5,707 bases of DNA from Bacteroidota bacterium (GTDB taxonomy: Bacteria; Bacteroidota; Bacteroidia; B-17B0; Aurantibacillaceae), in NCBI GenBank assembly GCA_005800865.1, contig SYEI01000020.1:1-5707 (forward strand). The letters run 5' to 3'. Both the position numbers and the translations under genes were made by a program. Numbering within the stretch: position 1 is the stretch's first letter; every line of letters starts with the position of its first letter. Under the pieces are notes generated by a model, which searched no databases, was not told the DNA's origin, and worked only from the letters and a program-made list of their open reading frames with translations. Positions 1 through 5,707 of the stretch are shown here, in pieces.

Positions 1-7
1 AAATAAA

Positions 8-487
8 ATGAGACACGGAGATAAAATAAATAATTTAGGTAGAACAGCTTCTCACCGTAAGGCGTTAATGAGCAATATGGCTTGTTCTTTAATCGAGCAC
101 AAACGTATTTTCACAACTTTAGCTAAAGCTAAAGCTTTAAGAACTTATGTTGAGCCAATCATTAACAGAAGTAAAGACGATTCTACTCACAGTCGTAGAA
201 CAGTATTTGCTTACTTAAAAAGTAAAGAAATAGTTTCTTTATTATTTAAAGAAGTATCTGTTAAAGTTGCTGAAAGAAACGGTGGTTACACTCGTATCAT
301 CAAAACTGGAAACAGACAAGGTGATGCAGCTGAAATGGCGTTAATTGAATTAGTTGATTTCAACGAAATTTATTCAAACGGTAAAACTGCTAAAGTTGAA
401 AAAGCTAAAACTACTCGTCGTAGCCGTGCTAAAAAAACAACTGATGCTGCTGGTACTACTGAAACTAAATCAGAAGGAGCAGAATAA
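8..487 (+). CDS. rplQ: 50S ribosomal protein L17
   Basis: Large-subunit ribosomal protein L17, which binds 23S rRNA. The 159-residue product starts MRHGDKINNLGRTASHRKAL and has the L17 core landmarks: SHRKALMSNMACSLIEH (residues 15-31), TTLAKAKALRTYVEP (36-50), and the C-terminal GGYTRIIKTGNRQGDAAEMALIELVD (92-117). The core ends near residue 120. The remaining 40 or so residues are a Lys/Thr/Ala-rich, probably disordered tail, making it longer than E. coli L17 (127 aa); such tails are common in Bacteroidetes L17. The start is preceded by AAATAAA with no Shine-Dalgarno, as expected in this phylum. In most bacteria rplQ is the last gene of the alpha operon after rpoA; here the upstream genes lie outside the window, but a strong terminator 23 bases after the stop supports operon-end position. 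Identification is very secure. Confidence 0.98.
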   Translation: MRHGDKINNLGRTASHRKALMSNMACSLIEHKRIFTTLAKAKALRTYVEPIINRSKDDSTHSRRTVFAYLKSKEIVSLLFKEVSVKVAERNGGYTRIIKTGNRQGDAAEMALIELVDFNEIYSNGKTAKVEKAKTTRRSRAKKTTDAAGTTETKSEGAE

Positions 488-510
488 TTATACAATTTTA
501 AAGTTTGTAG

Positions 511-549
511 AAATCCCCAATTACATTGTAGTTGGGGATTTTTTATTTT
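511..549 (+). terminator. Intrinsic terminator after rplQ
   Basis: A 14-pair stem (511-524 with 528-541, one G-U pair) closes on a 3-base loop. Its core is AATCCCCAA against TTGGGGATT, and it runs directly into a T-rich tract (539-549). Its place just after the rplQ stop fits termination of the ribosomal alpha operon. There is also an A-run on the 5' side, but no minus-strand gene ends here, so a one-directional role is the simplest reading. Confidence 0.9.
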
Positions 550-592
550 CTCCCACTTGGCTTCGAAAAGCTCAGCCAGCGAAGAAGGGGAG
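550..592. repeat. Small palindromic element, dispersed-repeat-like
   Basis: This stretch has nested self-complementarity. GGCT (559-562) pairs with AGCC (574-577) around the core GGCTTCGAAAAGCTCAGCC. Alternatively CTTCG (561-565) pairs with CGAAG (580-584), with an outer CTCCC (550-554) matching GGGAG (588-592). The core is one base away from the CTTCGACAAGCTCAG palindrome that I recall as a dispersed intergenic repeat in many bacterial genomes, including Bacteroidetes. That family link is from memory; the pairing itself is directly visible. It is GC-richer than the surrounding spacer. It follows immediately on the rplQ terminator and precedes the larger inverted repeat, so the two may form one composite repeat. 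Confidence 0.5.
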
Positions 593-604
593 CAAGAGAA
601 CAAT

Positions 605-763
605 AATAGGAACAGAGATGAAACGGATTGAACTGATTAATATTGATTTTTAATATACAACTCTAAACTATAATCCACCTAGTCCTTATTCCTATTGCTT
701 TTAAAACAAGAACTAATAAAAATCAACCTAATCCGTTATATCCGTAAAATCCGCGTTCCTATT
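605..763. repeat. Imperfect long inverted repeat with 9-bp CGGATT units
   Basis: The left arm (605-651) and the reverse complement of the right arm (718-763) align with about 35 of 47 positions identical and one gap. The outer ends (AATAGGAAC, 605-613 against 755-763) and inner ends (TTGATTTTT, 643-651 against 718-726) match perfectly; most mismatches are in the middle. Read on the minus strand, the right arm holds three units at 9-base spacing: CGGATTTTA, CGGATATAA, CGGATTAGG. The left arm shows the same period in weaker form (CGGATTGAA, CTGATTAAT). An extra GGGGA/TCCCC match (587-591 with 766-770) may extend the stem. The 66-base spacer (652-717) codes for nothing evident. The whole would fold into a long hairpin as RNA or single-stranded DNA. 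It resembles a non-autonomous, MITE-like or REP-like dispersed repeat; no target-site duplication was identified. Confidence 0.6.
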
Positions 764-831
764 TTTCCCCTACTAACAGTTCATTGTCATAAATAAAGGC
801 AAACCAATCTAAACAATCCCCTATCCTAACC

Positions 832-839
832 TAAATTTG
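832..839 (+). promoter_or_regulatory. Bacteroidetes-type -7 box for the DUF1761 gene
   Basis: TAAATTTG is an exact match to the Bacteroidetes -7 consensus TAnnTTTG and lies 24 bases before the ATG at 864, which would give a short leader of roughly 20 bases. A matching -33 TTG is not present at the usual distance (the nearest, at 785-787, is too far), so the promoter is only half supported. The upstream terminator makes an independent promoter for this gene likely. Confidence 0.45.
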
Positions 840-863
840 AATAAACCAAAAACAAAATAAATT

Positions 864-1370
864 ATGATGGATATCAATTTTTTAGCAGTCTTAGTGGCGT
901 CCTTAGTACCTATGGCAATTGGATTTATTTGGTATAACCCCAAAGTATTAGGAACAGCTTGGCAAAAAGAAACCGGTTTAACAGACGAAAAAATTAAAGG
1001 AGCAAACATGGCCCTTATTTTTGGTGTAAGCTTTATTTTAAGCTTTCTGTTAGCGTTTTTCATGCAACCTATGGTAATACATCAATTTCATATTATGTCG
1101 TCGTTTTACGACTACCAAGAGCAAATTAAAGATGTTACTACAACCGAAGGTGCGCTCTATAAACAAGTAATGGATTTAGTGGGTATGGGACATCGCACAT
1201 TCGGCCATGGTATGTTACATGGTGTAATGAGCGGTTTTTTTGTTGCAACGCCAATGATTGCTACAAATGCCCTATTTGAGCGTAAAAGCTTTAAATTAAT
1301 TGCAATTAATTGCGGCTATTGGATTATTAGCATGGGTATTATGGGCGGAATTGTATGTGGCTGGGTATAA
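864..1370 (+). CDS. DUF1761 family membrane protein
   Basis: A 168-residue integral membrane protein of the DUF1761 family, whose function is unknown. The family signature is the N-terminal helix followed by FIWYNPKVLGTAWQKETGL (residues 21-39). Four hydrophobic segments are visible: about 5-24, 48-68, 114-134 and 143-168. The third opens with a His/Gly-rich stretch, HRTFGHGMLHG (110-120), typical of these proteins; residues 70-109 form a polar loop. Length is normal for the family, so it looks intact. Two ATG codons are adjacent (864 and 867), and either could be the start; the choice changes one residue. No Shine-Dalgarno precedes it. The gene stands alone between two terminators with its own -7 box and converges with the large minus-strand gene, so the neighbours give no hint of its role. 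Confidence 0.88.
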   Translation: MMDINFLAVLVASLVPMAIGFIWYNPKVLGTAWQKETGLTDEKIKGANMALIFGVSFILSFLLAFFMQPMVIHQFHIMSSFYDYQEQIKDVTTTEGALYKQVMDLVGMGHRTFGHGMLHGVMSGFFVATPMIATNALFERKSFKLIAINCGYWIISMGIMGGIVCGWV

Positions 1371-1386
1371 TCCTTGCCTAACATTT

Positions 1387-1423
1387 AAAACGCTTCTAGG
1401 GCAATCCTTAGCGGCGTTTTTTT
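1387..1423 (+). terminator. Intrinsic terminator after the DUF1761 gene, possibly bidirectional
   Basis: AAAACGCT (1387-1394) pairs with GGCGTTTT (1413-1420). After one mismatch, CTAGGG (1396-1401) pairs with CCTTAG (1406-1411) around a 4-base CAAT loop. The stem runs into seven T residues (1417-1423). It lies between two converging genes that end at 1370 and 1432. The minus-strand reading also has TTTT after the stem, so it may stop the large minus-strand transcript too, though the T-tract is weaker that way. Confidence 0.85.
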
Positions 1424-1431
1424 ATTAAACC

Positions 1432-4092
1432 CTACTCCACAATCATTTTCTTCACTCCCAATAAATGATTGCTGGTTGTGCGCACAAAATAAGTTCCTGA
1501 ACTTAAATTTAATTTTAATTCCAGTTTCTCAGAATTTGTTGTTTGAGTGTGTACAATTTTTCCCATCACGTCAATTACTTCAATGGTTTTCTCGTGTGTA
1601 TCATTCTCGAACTCTAAAGTAAAATTGCCAGCGTTAACCGTTGGAAATAATTGATAGTTATAAATTGTTTCCTCGCTATTTTTAATTCCTGTTACAATGC
1701 TATTAATCGTAGTTTCCCAAATACCACGCCCAAAGGTAGAAACATACACTTTATTTAGTGCTGGATTAAATTCAATATCGCTTACAATCACGTTAGGTAA
1801 ACCAAAACTATTATTTACCCAAGTTGTTGAGCCAGCATTCAACGTATAAACGCCAATATCGGTGGCAATTATTAAATCATTGGTTCCCGGAATTTGTTTA
1901 ATGCAATTAACTGGTAAGTTTGGCAAATTAAAAGTGATGTTTTGCCAAGTGCTTCCGCCATTTGTTGTGGTAAATACTTTATCAGTTGCACTAAAACCCG
2001 CCATACTTACATAAGCAATGTTGGCGTTGCTTGCATTAATCTCTATACCTGTATAGTAAAGGCTATCTGGTAAATTATTAGTCACGTTGGTAAACGAGGT
2101 ACCTCCATTAGTGGTTTTAATAATTACACCATTTACTCCGTTTTCATACCTCACTCTTCTTGCAGCGTAAATAACCTGACTGTTAGAATTAGAAACGGCT
2201 AAAGCAGAAATTTCGGAGCTTTGACCTGTTATTGTATTAGATGCAATTGATGCTAAAGGCGTCCATGAATTTCCATAATTTGTTGATTTTACAACATTTT
2301 CATTTCCAATATAAACTGTGCCAGGATTATTGTAATTGGCAACAATTGGCGTTACCCATTCCGCTTGCTCTCCATTTATATTTGAAGACGCAATATTACT
2401 ACTCGCACCATTATCTGAACTAACCCACATGTTACCATATTGACTACTTCCTAAAACATTTGTTGCGCTTGTTGGAAACAAACAATTATCCATACCATCT
2501 CCACCAAAAATAGTTGACCAACTACCTGCATTATAATACATAGAGGCGTTATCTTGTGCGCCAGCAATTAATTGCCCAGCGGTATTTTTAGAACTTGATA
2601 ATCTATAAAACGAAGAAATTTGCATGGCATTCATTTGCGTCCAAACCGTAGGCCAGGCGCTAGTTCCCCAAGAATCGGCAATCATTGCTGATGTTTGATA
2701 CACACCACCATCACTGCATACAAAATAATTACCAGTTAATGGACTTCTGCTAATATCATGAATATCGCCATGCAAGGTTGGGCCATACTGTGTTGTCCAA
2801 TGCGACATTGGCATAAAAGAATTTGCGCCATCGTAAGATGCCCACATATTAACGCCACCCACATAAACTGTGTTAGCATCAGTCGCATCAACTAACAATC
2901 CTAAATCATAGTTACCTTGTCCACCAGAGCCACTTCCTGTTCCTCCATCTAAAACATTATCCGTTGGGGGAATAAAATTCCAATTCAAACCAGCATCTGT
3001 TGATTGGTATATACCATATAAACCACCAACTAAATCAACGCATAGTGCATAAATATAATTGTTGTTTGATGGAGCAATGGCAATTTTCACGCGTTGTATA
3101 TTTCCTGTTAATGGCATATTGGTGTTTAACATCGTCCAAGTATTACCAAAATCAGTTGATTTGTAAACGCCTGCATTTCCAATATTTGAGTTCATAACCC
3201 AACCAGTAGCTGCATAAATAATATTTGGATTGATAGGATCTTGGTGCATATCCCAAAACAAAGAATCTAATTTTTTTGTCCAAGTAGCGCCAGCGTTAGA
3301 AGACTTATACATCCCTGTAACGCCGCAAGCAACAACATCATTGGTGTTTGCTGGATTAATTAATATTTTGCGAATCAAGGAAGCATCTCCATTCGTTAAA
3401 TTATAAGTTAAGCCAGTTGGAGTCCAAGTTAAACCTCCATCTAAGGTTTTGTAAACTCCTATACCATAATGCGTATGTCGCTTTCTTCCACTTAAAAATA
3501 AACTGATACCAATGTATTCAAAATCACAAACCGAAATATACATTTCGTTTGGATTTGTGGGATTGATAGAAATATCGCTAATACGAGTTATTGGTAAATT
3601 ATCTGTTAAGGGCGTCCATGTTGCGCCATTATTAGTTGTTTTCCAAACACCTCCTTGCGCCACCCCAACAAAAAAAGTATTAGGATTTGTTGGATGGAAA
3701 GCGATGCAATTAATACGTCCTATCCCATTTTCCATATAACCAGTTTGGTTAACAGGCGTAGCATTAGGCCCAAAAGGCGACCATGCAGCAGAGACACTGT
3801 TTTGAGTTTGCTGCTGCTTATAATTTGCCATATCGATAGTGGCATTAATGTATTCATCAAAACCAGCGGGTTCACCTTTGGTATTGGTATGTAACTCCAT
3901 TTCTTGTTCCCAACGTTTATAGTTTTTCCAATGCTTTTGCTTTGTTAAATCATTGCTATTTTTAAAATCATTGAACTGAGATTTTAACTCCTTAAAAGTT
4001 AAAGCTCGATTGGTTTTATTTTTATAAAATGTTTGTCCGAAAAATAATTGGACACAAAACAAAAAAGATATGCTTAAAAAAAGATACTTCAT
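1432..4092 (-). CDS. Secreted Asp-box/VPS10-like beta-propeller protein with T9SS sorting domain
   Basis: An 886-residue exported protein. Residues 1-19 form a signal peptide (MKYLFLSISFLFCVQLFFGQ, cleavage probably near 19-20). A charged, probably helical segment follows (25-95), then a long beta-propeller region (about 100-795) built from blades with Asp-box turns of the form K-[ST]-x-[DN]-x-G-x-T-W. These occur near residues 151-159, 215-223, 263-271, 311-319, 363-371, 602-610, 659-667 and 708-716, with degenerate ones near 557 and 749. GGQGNYDLGLLVD (390-402) and GAQDN...GGDG (511-533) are hallmarks of Bacteroidetes sortilin/VPS10-like secreted proteins. Residues 811-886 are a T9SS type A sorting domain (NFTLEF, VIDVMGKIVHTQ, LNLSSGTYFVRT, KKMIVE), though the usual YPNP opening reads LFPTVNAG. 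No catalytic domain is recognisable; Asp-box propellers also occur in sialidases and GH74 enzymes, so a glycan-binding or hydrolytic role cannot be excluded. Expected location is the cell surface or outside the cell. Confidence 0.9.
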   Translation of the reverse strand: MKYLFLSISFLFCVQLFFGQTFYKNKTNRALTFKELKSQFNDFKNSNDLTKQKHWKNYKRWEQEMELHTNTKGEPAGFDEYINATIDMANYKQQQTQNSVSAAWSPFGPNATPVNQTGYMENGIGRINCIAFHPTNPNTFFVGVAQGGVWKTTNNGATWTPLTDNLPITRISDISINPTNPNEMYISVCDFEYIGISLFLSGRKRHTHYGIGVYKTLDGGLTWTPTGLTYNLTNGDASLIRKILINPANTNDVVACGVTGMYKSSNAGATWTKKLDSLFWDMHQDPINPNIIYAATGWVMNSNIGNAGVYKSTDFGNTWTMLNTNMPLTGNIQRVKIAIAPSNNNYIYALCVDLVGGLYGIYQSTDAGLNWNFIPPTDNVLDGGTGSGSGGQGNYDLGLLVDATDANTVYVGGVNMWASYDGANSFMPMSHWTTQYGPTLHGDIHDISRSPLTGNYFVCSDGGVYQTSAMIADSWGTSAWPTVWTQMNAMQISSFYRLSSSKNTAGQLIAGAQDNASMYYNAGSWSTIFGGDGMDNCLFPTSATNVLGSSQYGNMWVSSDNGASSNIASSNINGEQAEWVTPIVANYNNPGTVYIGNENVVKSTNYGNSWTPLASIASNTITGQSSEISALAVSNSNSQVIYAARRVRYENGVNGVIIKTTNGGTSFTNVTNNLPDSLYYTGIEINASNANIAYVSMAGFSATDKVFTTTNGGSTWQNITFNLPNLPVNCIKQIPGTNDLIIATDIGVYTLNAGSTTWVNNSFGLPNVIVSDIEFNPALNKVYVSTFGRGIWETTINSIVTGIKNSEETIYNYQLFPTVNAGNFTLEFENDTHEKTIEVIDVMGKIVHTQTTNSEKLELKLNLSSGTYFVRTTSNHLLGVKKMIVE

Positions 4093-4120
4093 GAAAATTT
4101 TAATTTAAAATCTGAAAATA

Positions 4121-4145
4121 AAGTTACTGAAAAAACAGGTAACTT
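4121..4145 (-). terminator. Possible weak terminator or leader hairpin between two minus-strand genes
   Basis: AAGTTAC (4121-4127) and GTAACTT (4139-4145) are perfectly complementary. The stem can extend by TG/CA across one bulged G, leaving a loop of six identical bases. On the minus strand the stem is followed by TATTTTC, a weak T-tract, so it could end the dapF-side transcript after the stop at 4176. It could equally be a hairpin in the leader of the propeller gene, whose ATG lies 29 bases further on. The stem has little GC, so terminator strength is doubtful. Confidence 0.35.
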
Positions 4146-4146
4146 C

Positions 4147-4163
4147 AACTATTACCAATAGTT
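4147..4163. repeat. Short perfect inverted repeat in the intergenic gap
   Basis: AACTATT (4147-4153) and AATAGTT (4157-4163) form a perfect 7-base inverted repeat around ACC. It sits one base from the neighbouring hairpin at 4121-4145 and next to the -7-like box at 4166-4173. Such a site could be a regulator-binding half-site pair or part of an AT-rich RNA hairpin. There is no T-tract after it, so it is not a terminator by itself. Chance occurrence in AT-rich DNA is possible. Confidence 0.35.
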
Positions 4164-4165
4164 TA

Positions 4166-4173
4166 CAAAATTA
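4166..4173 (-). promoter_or_regulatory. Candidate -7 box for the propeller gene
   Basis: On the minus strand this reads TAATTTTG, matching the Bacteroidetes -7 consensus TAnnTTTG, 73 bases before the propeller ATG and just past the stop of the upstream gene. A TTG occurs 14 bases upstream (4188-4190), which is closer than the usual -33 spacing, so support is partial. If used, the transcript leader would contain both intergenic hairpins. Such octamers arise easily in AT-rich DNA. Confidence 0.35.
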
Positions 4174-4175
4174 GA

Positions 4176-5108
4176 TTACAATTCCTCCAACCCCACTCCT
4201 ACTCTTCTTTTATTCAAATTTTCGGGATCAATTACAGGAAACATTGTAAAATTATATCTATCATCATAATTCCCTTGCGTACCATATACTTGTTTTTCGC
4301 CTTTGGCTACTTTAAGTTTATCAATAAAAAACGCTAAGGATTTCCAACTAATATAACCTCTATCTGCCGCTAAGATAAATTGATTTACATATTTTTCTTT
4401 AATGGTTAATGGCGCAAAACTTAAAATATAAAAAGGAATACCTGATGATTCGCCTGCAATTTCTTTAGATGGGTATCCAAACCTATCTATAATTTTAGAA
4501 ATGTTCTCAAATGACAAACTATCCAAATGCCTCAATTGTGTTTCAAAAATATTTCTTTTAAAGGGATTTTTAAGATTCGTATTAATACTATCTGCCAACG
4601 TATTATTATGCAAAGAAAATTCTTTATCAATAACATTTAAGGCTTCAATTAACGAATCATTAGTTTTAATATTCTTATTTACATATTCTGTTTTAATGAG
4701 TTTACCTTGCTCGTAATACATGTTTTTTATCAACAAGCCACTATCGTTGTAAGATTTCCATTTTCCATAAAAATAATAATGTACTCTGTCTGGTAAATTT
4801 TCGAGTCGTGCATTACCTTTTAATTTTATTATTCCATTGGGATAATAAAAGGTCGTTTTCATTTTTTTGAAGCGATTAATTTCTCTTCTATCTAAAACAC
4901 CATCATTATTATAGAAATAACATTTGCCTGATGAAACCCCATTTCTAAAACGCCCTTCGAACGATTTTATTTTTTTGGCATCATCAATATATGCAATCCA
5001 TTTACCAGTTCGCTCGCCATGTTTATTTAAGCGATTTAACTTTTGAGAAAAAGAGTGATAAGGATTTATTGAAAAAAGAACAAGAAAAATATAAAGGATT
5101 GTTTTCAT
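4176..5108 (-). CDS. Secreted protein with MORN-like repeats and a DUF6624-like C-terminal domain
   Basis: A 310-residue protein of unknown function. Residues 1-21 look like a signal peptide (MKTILYIFLVLFSINPYHSFS followed by Q); there is no lipobox Cys, so it is probably periplasmic or secreted rather than a lipoprotein. Residues 28-145 contain degenerate YwqK/MORN-type units: G-E-R-T-G-K-W-I-A-Y (31-40), FRNGVSSGKCYFYNNDGVL (54-72), FYYPNGIIKLKGNA (87-100), KWKSYNDSGLLIKNMYYEQGKLIKTEY (116-142). From about 150 onward the chain resembles DUF6624: an RHLDSLSFENISKIIDRFGYPS segment (193-214), then DKLKVAKGEKQVYGTQ (263-278), then the closing PVIDPENLNKRRVGVGLEEL (291-310), where the YGTQ motif and the Arg/Gly-rich end are the strongest cues. 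It begins only 12 bases after the dapF stop on the same strand, which suggests co-transcription. The ATG at 5108 is chosen because it yields an intact signal peptide. Confidence 0.8.
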   Translation of the reverse strand: MKTILYIFLVLFSINPYHSFSQKLNRLNKHGERTGKWIAYIDDAKKIKSFEGRFRNGVSSGKCYFYNNDGVLDRREINRFKKMKTTFYYPNGIIKLKGNARLENLPDRVHYYFYGKWKSYNDSGLLIKNMYYEQGKLIKTEYVNKNIKTNDSLIEALNVIDKEFSLHNNTLADSINTNLKNPFKRNIFETQLRHLDSLSFENISKIIDRFGYPSKEIAGESSGIPFYILSFAPLTIKEKYVNQFILAADRGYISWKSLAFFIDKLKVAKGEKQVYGTQGNYDDRYNFTMFPVIDPENLNKRRVGVGLEEL

Positions 5109-5120
5109 CGAGCAAACAAA

Positions 5121-5707
5121 TTAAACTTTGTTTTCTTCTTTTACTTCAATGGTTGTTTTAAAAACAAAATTAGCAGGGCCTTCTAACCAAATGTTATAAA
5201 ACGTATTTTCTAAAACCTTTTCAAATTTCACATTTAGATTTCCACCTAATGTTTTGATAGCGCAATTATTTTTATCAGAACTCACACCTTTTAAAGCAGC
5301 TACTAAAGCTGCGGCTGTAACGCCTGTACCACAAGATAAAGTTTCGTCTTCTACTCCACGCTCGTAGGTACGAACAAATAACTCATTATCTTTTTTCTCA
5401 ATAAAATTAACATTGGTGCCTTCAAATACAAAACGGTCGTTATTTCTTATTTTTTTTCCTTCTGTAAATACATCAAAATTTTCAATACCATTTACAAATT
5501 TCACATAATGCGGTGAGCCCGTATTCAAATAAAAATAGCCTTCTCCTACTTCTACTTGGCGCACATCATTCATTTTTAAAGAAACCCAATCGTTATCTAT
5601 TTTAGCTTCATGTATACCATCAATAGCTAAAAACTTAGCGTGAGTAGTTACAATACCTAAATACTTTGCAAAGGCTGTAATGCATCTTCCGCCATTACCG
5701 CACATAC
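5121..5707 (-). CDS. dapF: Diaminopimelate epimerase, 3' part (cut by window edge)
   Basis: DapF interconverts LL- and meso-diaminopimelate, the step that yields the precursor for both lysine and the peptidoglycan cross-link; it acts in the cytoplasm without cofactor, using two cysteines. Both cysteine motifs are visible: MCGNGGRC at the start of the visible part (first catalytic Cys, codon near 5700-5702) and SCGTG (residues 124-128 of the visible part) after the ERGVEDET stretch that carries the catalytic Glu region. NTGSPH (61-66) and GTNVNF (96-101) are the usual substrate-binding segments. The C-terminus LEGPANFVFKTTIEV is also typical. The Met at 5705 is internal: family members have about 70 more residues before the first catalytic Cys, so the gene continues beyond the right edge. 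No frameshift or lost key residue is seen in the visible part. It probably shares a transcript with the MORN-like/DUF6624 gene downstream. Confidence 0.97.
   Translation of the reverse strand, partial: MCGNGGRCITAFAKYLGIVTTHAKFLAIDGIHEAKIDNDWVSLKMNDVRQVEVGEGYFYLNTGSPHYVKFVNGIENFDVFTEGKKIRNNDRFVFEGTNVNFIEKKDNELFVRTYERGVEDETLSCGTGVTAAALVAALKGVSSDKNNCAIKTLGGNLNVKFEKVLENTFYNIWLEGPANFVFKTTIEVKEENKV

Larger units (their letters stand above)
488..863. other. Gene-free spacer between rplQ and the DUF1761 gene
   Basis: No credible coding region occurs in these 376 bases on either strand; the open frames present are short, overlap rplQ or the DUF1761 gene out of frame, and have no recognisable protein features. 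The spacer contains the rplQ terminator (511-549), the palindrome at 550-592, the inverted repeat at 605-763, and a promoter-like box at 832-839. The stretch 764-831 shows no structure I can name. The length is large for this compact arrangement and is mostly accounted for by repeat sequence. Confidence 0.7.

Noticed and set aside
119..139. TTAGCTAAAGCTAAAGCTTTAA-like palindromic repeat within rplQ
   Set aside because: It encodes the conserved L17 segment LAKAKAL; the repetition follows from Ala-Lys codons and is not an independent element.
354..653. Open frame running from rplQ across its terminator into the spacer (+), and an opposing one at 370-603 (-)
   Set aside because: Both overlap rplQ out of frame, cross the terminator hairpin and repeat sequence, and have low-complexity or unrecognisable translations.
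718..763. The 9-bp periodic CGGATT units as a possible CRISPR-like or direct-repeat array
   Set aside because: Only three short degenerate units without spacers, and no cas genes; the inverted-repeat interpretation accounts for them better.
821..1063. Minus-strand open frame over the start of the DUF1761 gene
   Set aside because: It is antisense to a recognisable DUF1761 reading frame and shows no protein-family features.
2241..3894. Plus-strand open frames of 60-79 codons inside the propeller gene (2241-2423, 3000-3197, 3512-3739, 3655-3894)
   Set aside because: All are antisense to a long frame with a continuous domain pattern; they arise from its repetitive composition.
1432..4092. Reading the propeller gene as a sialidase because of its Asp-boxes
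   Set aside because: Asp-boxes mark the fold, not the activity. I see no sialidase FRIP motif or arginine triad, and the blade pattern fits VPS10/sortilin-like secreted proteins better.
4501..4716. Plus-strand open frame of 71 codons inside the MORN-like/DUF6624 gene
   Set aside because: It is antisense to an intact gene with a signal peptide and recognisable domains. Its hydrophobic look is a by-product of the opposite strand's codons.
5703..5705. ATG at 5705 as the dapF start codon
   Set aside because: The Met lies directly before the first catalytic cysteine motif (MCGNGGRC), which is internal in all DapF proteins; the true start is outside the window.

Overview
This 5.7-kb window is AT-rich and has all the marks of a Bacteroidota (Bacteroidetes) chromosome. 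L17 and DapF are of the Bacteroidetes type. The large protein carries a type IX secretion (T9SS) C-terminal sorting domain, a system restricted to this phylum. No start codon has a Shine-Dalgarno sequence, and the few promoter-like boxes fit the Bacteroidetes -7 consensus TAnnTTTG. I would place it near the Flavobacteriales or a related environmental lineage, but cannot go finer from sequence alone.

Layout, left to right. The end of the ribosomal alpha operon comes first: rplQ (8-487, +), closed by a strong intrinsic terminator at 511-549. A 376-bp gene-free spacer (488-863) follows. It holds that terminator, a small palindrome (550-592) resembling a widely dispersed CTTCGACAAGCTCAG-type repeat, and an imperfect inverted repeat of about 160 bp (605-763) whose arms carry CGGATT-like units at 9-bp spacing. 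Next is a stand-alone DUF1761 membrane-protein gene (864-1370, +) with its own -7 box and its own terminator (1387-1423).

The right two thirds is on the minus strand and reads leftward: the 3' part of dapF (diaminopimelate epimerase, cut by the right edge), then a secreted MORN-like/DUF6624 protein only 12 bp downstream and probably co-transcribed, then an 83-bp gap with two small hairpins and a -7-like box, then a large (886 aa) secreted Asp-box/VPS10-like beta-propeller protein with a T9SS sorting domain. That gene converges on the DUF1761 gene.

Functionally this is mostly ordinary chromosome: translation (L17), lysine/peptidoglycan precursor synthesis (DapF) and cell-envelope or secreted proteins of unknown role. 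I see no mobile-element enzyme, CRISPR array, tRNA or rRNA. The parts most worth a second look are the repeat-bearing spacer after rplQ, the MORN-like plus DUF6624 architecture of the gene after dapF, and the ambiguous hairpin/promoter arrangement between the two secreted-protein genes. I do not see convincing evidence of a novel multi-gene system.
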